Of a stretch of 64,000 bases of DNA, positions 46,239-58,134 are shown one piece after another. This DNA is from Myxocyprinus asiaticus. Lineage: Eukaryota > Chordata > Actinopteri > Cypriniformes > Catostomidae. Numbering within the stretch: the first letter of the stretch is position 1; each line of letters opens with the position of its first letter. The stretch spans positions 18,147,492-18,211,491 of the forward strand of contig NC_059372.1 of the NCBI RefSeq assembly GCF_019703515.2, in the 5' to 3' direction. Position numbers and translations under genes: made by a program. The notes below the pieces were generated by a model. The model saw only the letters and a program-made list of their open reading frames with translations, searched no databases and was not told the origin of the DNA.

Positions 46239-47197
46239 ATGGTGGTGACATTTCTGATGGAGTATGTTTATGTAGGCAGGCACAGGAACCAATGGAGTTG
46301 AGAGAAGAGAGATTATAATACTGTATTTGGCTAAATTGATAGAAGTTATATATGTACAGCTTGCTATAAACGATCTTATGTCGTAGAATCATTGCATCTC
46401 ATATATTTACAGTATGGAAGTGTGTAATTTTAGGTCATGGGCATGTGGATAAGTATCTTCAACTGAATCATAAAAATATTACAATAAATTATGCAAAGAT
46501 GACATAAAACACAACATGAAACTTATTCATAAGTAAAAAAATAAATGAAAAATGAATAAAAAATGGCACAGACAAGTCTTTAAACATAATTATACTTTCT
46601 TTAAACAAAAATGCTAGAAAAGCACAAAACCCAATTACTTGATTAAATTTTGCAATCAATATCCAGCTTGTGCTGTTGATATGCTTGCACAATGCATTTA
46701 GTTATGATTTTAAGGCCCTCAGTCTCTCGCTCTACCTGTTCTCCTTCCATAACACTTGTTATCGTCATACAGGTGAATCTAACTCCATATTTGCTTCGGC
46801 ATCCACCATAAGAGCTTGGCATCATCTTTATTTAGCAATGGATTATCAAAGAAGTCTTTTCTGAAAGTTACATGGGAGTTTCTTGTCTTGTCATGTGTGT
46901 ATAACTGTAAACGACTATACTTTATATCGTAAAATGAGAGATAATATCTGTAAACAATGAGCATGGCAGTCCATATATGTTTTATGTCAAATGTTTCCTT
47001 CTGGATGTGTAAAAAGTATTGGCTTGGTCTGGTTATGTCTGAAGTAAGCCCCAGCAGTGCTTCTGCTATGTTTTCTTGGCATCTGTTTGGTTTGTAGGTC
47101 TCAATATTATGGGCTGTTGATTGTTTGGTCAGTCATGATGGGTTGCAACAAGTGGGCACATGTGTGAATCCACGTTGGGTCTCAGGTGTGCCCGGCT

Positions 47198-47453
47198 CTA
47201 ATCAAGGAGGGCAGCAGAGTTGGGCAGGCCATGCTGGGAGATGGTTGTGGCAGGATTTAATGGGGAGCTTTCTTCAGTCTCAGGGTCAGGAGCATCTCGG
47301 ACTCCGCTGCTCTGACTGGCCAGTGACTCATCCATGATCACTTCAGTCTGCACGCTGTTGCTGTTGGGGTAATCGTCCAGTGCATCGTCGGTACAAAGCT
47401 TACTGTCTTCACACAGAGACGGCTGACTTGCCGTCCGCTTTTCCTCATTTTCA
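47198..47453 (-). CDS. l1cam: last exon of the L1-like gene: cytoplasmic tail
   Basis: Eighty-five codons including TAG. It begins ...[19 protein letters not shown], where the family has a very similar NEEK...SQPSL, keeps DDALDDY (family DDSLADY) and the ESSPLNPA end, then adds [16 protein letters not shown]. Where the family has a FIGQY box, this exon reads [13 protein letters not shown]. That Tyr motif binds ankyrin and is the hallmark of L1 proteins. The acceptor used is GAGAAG|TGAAAAT, which makes AG+T = Ser after the RSLE exon. Confidence 0.9.
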
Positions 47454-50400
47454 CTTCTCATCAACATCAAGCGAGAAAGAAAGAGAAATACGGATACATT
47501 TACAAACAAACACCAAAGTAGAGGAGACCAGAAGCAATTGTAATGGGGCAATTGTAGTGCATTCAATTTTCAATAAAAAATAAGTAATGAAAATTATTCA
47601 GCACATACTCAGTAAAGTCTTTTAAAAGATACTTTTCTTCTGCTGACGAAAGTTTTGATGCCTTTGAATTTAAACTTACAGAATGTCCATTGTATTGCTA
47701 GTTAAAAATCTAGTTGAAGACTCTTCTTGAATTATCAGCTGATTAATAAATTATTTTAAAGTAGGTCCCACTTAGATTTTAGCTTTAAATACATATTTTT
47801 CTTGACAATTAAAGGAATTAGTGCCATGTCAAGTAGAAAACAGAAATATTTCTAAATAACACAGATGCTATCACTTAGCTTCTCATAAAATGGAATAAAA
47901 AGACTATAAATTACTGCCAATTAAAGCCTTTAACAGCCAAACAGCAAAGGACACTGCATCTTGTTGCATCCCAGGTTTCAATTTGGAATGGTCTTCAAGA
48001 CACTTAATCATAATCTTACAGTTCAATCATATCCTTAACTTTAAATGTTGCTTACCAAAAATCTACTCTGTTTACTCAATAAATACATGACTTTTATTAA
48101 ACACAGCTAACTAATATTTTATTATGTTCATACTGTATAGCCAGAGGCAAACTGGCTCCCTCAGCTGAGTCTGGTTTCTCACAAGTTTTTTTGTTTTTTT
48201 TCCCACTAACTAATAACTTATGGAGTGTTTGTTCCTTGCCACAGTCGCCTTTGGAGACTGATGACTAGGGGCCTAAAAACAAAAACATTAAGGCATGTCT
48301 GTACATAAATTTTCTCAATCTAACTGTTCAATGGGGACATTTAAGACATTAGAGACACTACAGTATGAATTTCGGTAAAACTGCTTTGAAACAATGTGTA
48401 TTGTGAAAAGCCCTATATACTGTATATGCTCCTAATTAAGGTGTTAAGGGAGGTTCATACAGACTGTGTTCTTGCTTTAAATAAAGCTAGATGCAGCGCA
48501 AAGAATGGAACAGAATGCAGTGTCTCAAGGCGCATTTTTTAAAGTCTTTTAAATTGAAGTGACATCTTAAGAACGCAGCTTCTGCACAAGACGCTGAAAA
48601 AACAGTGAGATTCAGCGTAATGTTTAAAGACGTTTGTTTAGTGCAAAACTGCATTTGATGTGAATGGACCTTTACAACATGAACAAAAAGAAGCAAGAAG
48701 TACAAAATGGCAAATTAATAACTGACCCCATAGCAAGGGTAATTGAACACACACACACAAAAAAAGGATTTTTGGAGGTTTATTTAATTAAAATGAACTA
48801 AAGCAACATAATTCTAGAACATTTTGCCACAACTTGATTACATTGCGTTCTATCCAAGAATTCTTTTTTTTTATTTTTTTATTTAACGTTTACTTAATCT
48901 ATTTGAGTTTGGACTACATGAATACTTTTTGTAGCATTGATGAAACTGGGCAGGGAATTTCCATTTTCCAGCATGCTTTGCATGGGACTGGATGGGGCGA
49001 ACAAATGTTGAAATTAAGTGTTATTTTATGCACTTTTGAGCAAGATAGGAATAGGAGGAGTTTGTTGATGTGCAATGTTCTGTTATATTGTTATTTAAAA
49101 AGAGCATCTGTATGCTGGAATTTTGGGGATTACCATTGTGGTGAAGATTGGAGCTTGTGCTTAGGTTGAGAATTAACTTTCACTTTCAAGTGATGTTTGA
49201 TTTGAGTGCTGCTTAGCTCTGTAAGCAGTTGCTATCAAATTGATAGTGCAACAGTTTCACTGTCCTTATATTTGTTTCACTGGCATATACTAATGATTAA
49301 TAAAAAAAAAAAAGTTGGACCAACATAAGAAAATTTAGTTTGACGAACCTTATCAAGTTGAGTTAAAACTACTATAGTACATTGATTTGACCTAATCCAA
49401 CTAAATTATGATGGTTTAATGAAACTGACTTAATTTTAATAAAATAAATTACTTTTAAAAACATTTTCAAATTCAGTTAAGTAAGGGTAATGACTTCATT
49501 TCCAAAATCTTGTATTAAATGTGTTATTATAATCAAGTCTTTCTAATTAAAAATCTTTTAAATGTTTCTTATATCAAAAGATGGCAGGCAGATGTGTAGT
49601 AGTCAGTGAGATATGAAAACATAAAAACATTTTCCCTGGTCTCCCCTACTGAATAATGCCAGGGGCATAGCAATGATTATCACTCCCATTACCATATTAA
49701 GGCATTTCTATTCCCAACACCCCACTCCCCACTTTTTGGGACATACTACTAGGAAAATACTAAGAAAGACATGCATGCAAAAGAACACATAGCCACTTCA
49801 AAGCATACCTCTCCAGTGATCTGCAAATCATTGGGAAGAGCATTTAGGAAAGAAAGGAAGAACATAAGAAACAGGGAAAGAAAACAGAGTAGGAATTTGT
49901 GCTAAGTGCCATAAGGTGCATAACCCTCTTTAAAAACGCACCTGTACTCTCCAAAAGCCTCGCTATTCATTGGTCGTGCTTCAGAATCTATCTGGCCTTC
50001 TTCTTTGTCTTTAACTGCAAAAGAGGAATGAAATAGAGGGATGTGCTGTGGTACTAAAAACATCAATACCTGCCATTTTCATGCATTTGATGAAGTTTCT
50101 TACTGTGAGTTTACTAATTGCTGACTAAATGCACTGAGGGAGGTAAAGTACATTGAAAGATAAAACTACTGTACACTATGTGGGCAAAAGTTTGTGGACA
50201 CCGAAACACCACATTCATATGCACTTGCTGAGCATTTAACCTATAAACAATAATAGGGAGTTGGTCTTCCCTAATGGTTTCTACTCCACTAAATGTGCAG
50301 GGATTTGCTCCCATTCTGATATGAGCATGAGTTAGGTCAGGCAATGATGTTGGATGATGGGGCCTGTCTAACAGTCAGCATTCCAATTCATACCAAAGGT

Positions 50401-52813
50401 CTGAGATTCATCTTCACTAAATAAAGCAGCCTAGAAAAACCCAACAATTAGAAGGGGGTGTCCACATGTTTTTGGCCATGTAATGTATGTGTATATTCTG
50501 CTGCAAGTTTATTTTACCTGAGTATTTTCCACCTTTGTTCCGTTTTACAAAACAGAGAATGAGCAGTAACAGCAGCAACAGCACTAGGGCGCTGATGAGT
50601 CCAATGAACCAGCCCTCTGTGACAAAAGCAGCCTGTACATCCTTGACTCCTTATAAAATGAGGCAAAATAGATGCTGAATGAATTACCTGATAATAAAAT
50701 ACCTAATGTTACAAGAAAACATCCTCTACTGTCCATTTTATGGTCCCTCCTAATATACAAGCTTAAAGAACCCCATGAAATCACTTGACGAGTGCAGTTT
50801 TCTTTCCAGTGTTGATCTATTTCCAATTGAAACAGGAAGCTTGGGCGGGACATATCAAAGGGTTTGTCTTTTTTATTTTTTAAATAGCCAATAGGCTTAA
50901 GTTACATAAGCCATGCATCTCGATTCGTTACTTGCTTGTCGGTTGCACGAGGAGGGACATCCTCATTCTAGAGTGCATTTGATTGGACAGAAATCAGTGC
51001 ATTGCAAGATGAGTTATCAGTACTTTTGGTCCATTTTCCAGGATCAGAAAGACTGTTGCATTTTACATGTATACAGTATATAAGTAAAAAAAAAAAAAAA
51101 AATTAGTACACTAACATATACAGTAGATGACATCAGTGCAAACACAAATGGGCTAAAAACCACAAAATGTTGATTTCATGGGGCCTTTACAAAGAATCTT
51201 CAAGTTGTCTTACTAAAAGCTCTTCTGTGGTCTGTAAGGAACTAGGATATCAGTACAATTTTTTACAAAGAGCATTTAGAGAAGCTGGTTTGTGATTACT
51301 TGCTCCTGCTGTCTGGATCTTAGTTTCCCAGAAAGTTTTGTTGCTGAAGTCAAAGTGCAGCTGATAATATGATCCTGGCTGGAGCCCCTGCAGTGTATAG
51401 AATGACTGAGAGGTGTTGACTCTTTCAGAACGCTTCCATTTGCCCCTTCCTGGATACAACATAAATACGACAGCTTAATCAAATCTTTATTCTCTCTCTG
51501 TTACAAAAAAATAAAAAATCCATTAGGCCCAGAAAAAGGCCCTTAATACAAAATTAATAGAGATTTTCATGTTAAACAAGTAGGTCTAAGAGGGCATATT
51601 TCAGCTACTATACCTAATATGAATAAATAAACTATGACTAATTTAAGAATTTGCATATAAACTGTGATTCAGATAAATATTAAAGGTAGTGTATAATTTC
51701 TGTGGCACTTAAGGCACCAAATGGAATTGCAAAAATAATGATTATTTCCATAAAGGGTGTCCCAGACACTGCCCCCATCTTCCATTATTCATTCAAACAG
51801 GCAGTCCCACCCCCAACTCATGACATTGGTTGATCCAAAAGTTGATATTTTGGACTGCTCATTGCTCACACAAACAACCTACGAATGGCTTAATTATTGA
51901 TGTCTCTGCATATTGAAATGGGGTAGGAGAAAGCATTTTATCATAGAAAAATTAACACACTTCGCTTTTAAGAATGGACCAACAACACAGAGGCAATCTA
52001 CAAGAAGGGCCAGAGTAAAGTGTTGCTGCATTGGGATTAAAGCAGGGAATGCTAACAAGCTGAACAAACTCACAGGAAGGCAGGTTCTTTTACTCAGTTA
52101 GGTCTAGACCCTCTGGAGGTGGTGGCTAAGAATAAAATTATGTTCAAAAAATTGACAAAATATCCCAGTCCTTCCATGACATGCTTGTTGGAGCATGTTC
52201 AGCAGTAGGATGATCTGACCTTGAGGCAGCAGAAAATGCTACTAAAGTTCATTTGTGCCTACTGCAATAAGACTATACATATCATCACCTTTGTGCATGT
52301 GCAGAGGTGTTATTTTCCGCTACCTACCTACCAATCTACATACCCAGCTACATACCCACCCACCTACATATCCACCTACCTACCCACCCACCTACCTACC
52401 TAACTAACTAGTTAGTTAATACACCCTAGCAACTGCATATATAATTAACACACTAACTAACCAACTAACTATCTAACTAACTATTTGGTTAGCAAACACT
52501 AGCAGCTGCATAGATAAACTAACCAACCAACCAAGCAACCAACCAACTTGTTAGTACAGCCTAGCAACTGCATAACTATCTATCTATTTATTAGTACCCA
52601 AGAAAATGCTTAACTAACTAACTAACCAACTATTTAGTAGTACCCCAGCAAATGCTGTACTATCTAACTAACCAACTAACTATTTAGTTAGTATACCCTA
52701 GTAATTGCATAGATAAAATAACTAATCAACCAACCAAGCAAACAACCAACTTGTTAGTACACCCTAGCAACTGCATAACTAACTATCTATTTATTAGTAC
52801 CCTTGCAAATGCT

Positions 52814-52844
<31 letters not shown>

Positions 52845-52990
52845 TTAGTAGTACCCCAGCAAATGCTTTACTATCTAACTAACCAACTAACTATTTAGTT
52901 AGTACACCCTAGTAATTGCATAGATAAAATAACTAATCAACCAACCAGCCAAGCAAACAACCAACTTGTTAGTAGACCCTAGCAACTGCA

Positions 52991-53025
<35 letters not shown>

Positions 53026-53494
53026 TTAGTAGTACCCTGGTAAATGCTTAACTATCCAACTAACTAACCAATAACTATTTAGTTAGTACACCCTAGCAAA
53101 TGCATAGATAAATTAACTAATTAACCAAGCAACCAACCAACTTGTTAGTACACACTAGCAACTGTATAACTAACTATTTAGTAGTACCTTAGCAAATGCT
53201 TAACTAACTAACTAATTAACCAAGCAACCAACCAACTTGTTAGTACACCCTAGAAACTGCATAACTAACTAACTATTTAGTAGTAACTTAGCAAGTGCTT
53301 AACTAACGAAATAACTAACTAACTATTTAGTTAGTACACCCTAGCAAATGCATAGATAAACTAACTAATTAACCAAGAAACCAACCAACTTGTTAGTACA
53401 CCCCAGCAACTGCATAACTAACTAACTATTTAGTAGTACCTTAGCAAATGCTTAACTAACTAACTAACTATTTAGTAGTACCCTAGCAAATGCT

Positions 53495-53525
<31 letters not shown>

Positions 53526-56500
53526 TTAGTAGCACCCTGGTAAATGCTTAACTAACCAACTAACTAACCAATAACTATTTAGTTAGTACACCCTAGCAAA
53601 TGCATAGATAAACTAACTAATTAACCAAGCAACCAACCAACTTGTTAGTACACCCTAGCAACTGTATAACTAACTAACTATTTAGTAGTACCTTAGCAAT
53701 GCTTAACTAACTAACTAATTAACCAAGCAACCAACCAACTTTTTAGTACACCCTAGCAACTGCATAACTAACCAACTATTTAGTAGTACCTTAGCAAATG
53801 CTTAACTAACTAACTTACTAACGAACTATTTAGTAGTACCCTAGCAAATGCTTAACTAACCAACTAACTAACTAACTAACTATTTAGTTAGTACACCCTA
53901 GCAACTGCATAGATAAACGAATGAACCAACCAACCAACCAAATTGTTAGTACACCCTAGCAATTGCATAACTAACTAACTAACTAACTATTTAGTAGTTC
54001 CATAGCAAATTCTTAACTAACTAACTTTTTAAACAACTAACTAACCAAAAAACTAGTTAGCTAGTATACCCTAGCAATTGCTTAACTAGCTAGCTAGTAT
54101 TCAGTCATTTTCAATCACATTCTGTCAATACACCACTTACCATCTTTTCTCAGATAATGAATAAAGAAACCCACGCTTCTTTGTCTCTCTTTGGGCACCC
54201 AAGTCAGGTTGACTGATGTCTCTCCAACCGATAAGCTAATGTTGGAGGGAGGACCTATTCACACACAGACACATAGAGAGACAAAACAAGTCAGTCTCAG
54301 GGTCCCTTAAATCTGCACCATTGTTTCATTATTAAACACATCAATTTCATGTAAGCGTGGAACAAAATCTGTCTAATTTAACTGGACAAACCATGATCAA
54401 TTGCTTTAACATGTTTTGGGTATAAAAACATATCAAATATCATCTTATATCTTTAAAACCAATATGCAGCTATATAAAACTTTATGTCCAGATAGATAAT
54501 ACAGTGATCAGTAACTGTTGGACCTCCATCCAGTGTGGTGGCTCCCTCTCTGATGACTGGCAGGCCTTCTCCAGCAGCAGTGCGACCCCGCAGGTAGAAG
54601 CGGTAATGACTGTGAGGGTCAAGCTTTTTTAAAGTGAAGTGAGATGCACTGTGGCCATTAATCATTTCCACCTGCATTGGACTGTTTTCATTATCAACTG
54701 CAGAGAAATAGACAACCAAAAAAATGCCTTTTCCTTAAAATGTCATCCTTATAATGTCTATAAATTATATGAGATTTTCAAGTAGCACAAACAGTATAAG
54801 ACGAGTTACAAGCTGAAGTTTAATAATTTTTAATACATGTGTTCAAATCCCTAACCCTTAGTATGAGCAACAGTTATAGTGATACTTGCCTCCTGATGAG
54901 AATGAATCATTGGATTTGTTGACATACCTTGTTGATAATGTAACGCGTATCCAATCAGGACTCCATTTGGCTGAGTGGGTGGAGTCCAGTGCAGTGTCAA
55001 TTCTGTCTCTGAAGGGCTATCCAGCATCAGAGATGAAGGAGGACCAGGCACTGAAACAACAGAAGACTGTATCTGAAGACATGCTTATTCATCGGGCTGC
55101 CCTTTGCTTAATTTATTTTTTCTTTCTCTTTCTGTCTTACCTCCCTCCGGTGTGTGGAATGTGAGGGGTTCAGACTGTGGTCCATCTCCTTTATTGTTGA
55201 AAACACTGACAGCCAGTGCGTAATGGGAGTAAGGCTGCAGGTCTCCCAGAACTTTCCTCTCTTCTGAACTGCCAGTCATCACAACCGAGATATTGGTTGG
55301 CTTCCCCTCCCTGACACGCTCCCGTCTGAGGTGTCTGCTTTCAGGGCCGTAGTGCATCAGATGAATCTGTAGGTGATTGAAGAAAGATTCAAACTCTCAT
55401 TTTCAGCTTGAAAATCAAACTTTATCTGAGGAAGGAGATTTGGGTGACCATTTTGTGCCATCTTGCTGTTATTTTAGCGTCTTGTACAGGAGCGCTGCGT
55501 TTTTTAGATTTTGTGTCAGTTTAAAAAGAACATCAACTTTTAAAAGCGCGACTCAAGACATCTGGGTTCTGTTATATTTGATGTGCTGTGTCTAGCTTTT
55601 TTTAGCACATAAACACATTCGGCCTGAACCACTCCTAATAGTGCATTCAAGGTTAGAGGTGTACATGTACTACATCAGGCACAGCCTGTTACCTTGTAAC
55701 CCTGCAGACGACCCCTCACTGTCTCTCTATTCACGGCCGCCCACGTCACTTTAATGGCAGTGCTGTTAATCAGAGCCACTCCAACATCCAGAGGAGCATC
55801 AAGAGGGTCTGTCAGAGAGAAAGACCACCTGTACTATTTGTTTCAGGATTTACATAAAACTAGAATCAATGACCATGTTTTCCTGATTAAGGATCATATT
55901 CTGGTTAAGCTTTTTTCTTAAAAAAAAAAGCACATAAATGCACATAAAACCAGTCAGTTTAAATGTTTGTGGGAAAAAAATCTGAATGATATTCTTATAC
56001 AGGTAAACGTGGTCAATGTTACAATAACTCACAGTCCTCTCCGGAGTATCCAATGGTGGATTTGGGATCTGGTCCATCTCCAATCTCATTGACAGCTTGC
56101 ACTTTAATGTCAAAGGCAGTGAAGTTGCCCACATCTGTGACGATGAAGGGTGAAGAGGTTGTGTAGTTGGTGTGCCAGGATGGACCACTGCCCAAAACCT
56201 TTCTCCACATCACTTTATAGCGAAAATCAGGGCCGTTAAAACTACGCCTGGCCATCTCCTGCAAGAACAAAGATTCATAAGCTAAAATACATTTTTCAAA
56301 CTTTAGACCATAGAGTAACAAAAGCAAACAATGGAGCTGTCTGTGCACTTGTGGGACTTGCTTATGTGTGTGGTTTAGTCTGGCCAAGATATTCAAACAT
56401 TAACTGCTGAATAGTGGATTGCACCTTCCATGTGATGACAAGGGTGTCTGGGTCGATGGAATCACTGCGCACTCCTTCAGGGTTGCTGTCTGGTGCTGTA

Positions 56501-58074
56501 GAGGACATATACTTGTTTAGTGGCAAAAACATTCTAACAGGCAATAAAATCCTGTCACTTCACATCAGCCATACACTAAGGCTAAACACATACCCAAAAC
56601 TGTCATACAAGGATTCCAGGGACAAAACAAATGCATCACAATGTAACCATACAACTGCTTGTCAGTTTTAGGCAATGTTAACATGCAAATACATTCACAA
56701 TAGCCTGGGGATGGGATATGTGCAGTATTACTTACGAGCTGCTGGTGTGGAATAGGGCTCCGTGTGCATGCTTGGGTCACTCTTGCCGATGTCATTGATG
56801 CCGATGACTCGGAAACGGTAAGAAATGAAGGGCTTCAGAGGAAGTGTAGCTCGCAGATTGCTGCCCGACACACGACTTAGTTCTTCCCATTCCTTTCTTT
56901 CAGATCCTGTCTCTTCAAACTCAATCAAATACTCTAGATACATACAGAACACATACAGACATTTAACACATGCTGTTGTACTGCCCATTTGACATATAAT
57001 GGAGCAAAAATCAATAAGCAACTGCACTTTAAGCCATGAACATGTATCAAATATTGACAAATGCGGACTCCATACACATTTGTTTCCATATATATGATAC
57101 ATAAATAGTCATAATTATATACCTAGCACAGGGCTGTTGTGATCATCTCCAGGTGTCCAGCTGAGAGTGACACTACGTTCTTTAAGTTCGGTCATCAGGA
57201 CTTGGATTGGAGGGTCTGGTCGGTCTGGTGAATGAAAGTTCACAAAGAGGGCAGAGTAGTAAGATGCCAGTAAAAAAGAAACATCTATGTTTTTAAATGT
57301 TATTCCTTGAATCTGCCTACAGCAAAACTTGATATTCTTGATATTTTGCACCTTCTGTAGGTCACAATTAACAGAAGACATGTAACACACCACAACATGC
57401 TTGATTCTATAAATACATTTCAGAAATGACCAGCTTCACTAATTCTCAAACAAGCAAAAATCTGGTTGTGTTCTTATTTTAAGTGCTGCTTTTAACCTTA
57501 AATCTACTCCTACAGTATATTCTCATTTCACAGTGTTATTGCAAGTTATTTGTACAAAAGCAAATATACAGCACGCCTGATGTACTTAAAGAGTAACTTG
57601 CTTAAAACTACACAAGTCTTATATTTTTAAGTCAAAACTGCCCAAAATAAGTTTCCCCCCACTAATTTCAATATCTATTACATACATTGTAATACCCTTT
57701 GAGTACATGGTGGGAATTGTTTTTGTGTGTTACCCCTAAATAAGTTTTGCAATTGTTTGTATTCCCTCACAATACATTTATCCTCATTTTACTACAGTAA
57801 CCATATTTTAACCATAATATTCATAGTGAAACCATAGTGATATTAAAGGAAAATGAAAACTATGGTAATAAAATCATAATTTTGTGGTTATTATGGTTTT
57901 ACTACACAAATACCATAGTTTAATTATGGTTACTGTAGTAAAACCAATGCTTTACTATATGTAACCATAACAATTCCATGTTTTTTTTTTGTTGTTGTTG
58001 TTGTTGTTGTTGTTTTTTTTTTTTGTTTTTTTTGGCAGAAACATGGCTATAGTATATATTATATATACTATATA

Positions 58075-58134
<60 letters not shown>

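Larger units (their letters stand above)
43471..47197. other. downstream flank and probable 3' UTR of the L1-like gene
   Basis: No exon recognised. It holds foldback MITEs at 44858-45506 and 45966-46238, and A/T runs at 44569-44587 and 45632-45650. The 3' UTR of the minus-strand L1-like gene should start at 47197. Its poly(A) site was not placed. Confidence 0.4.
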
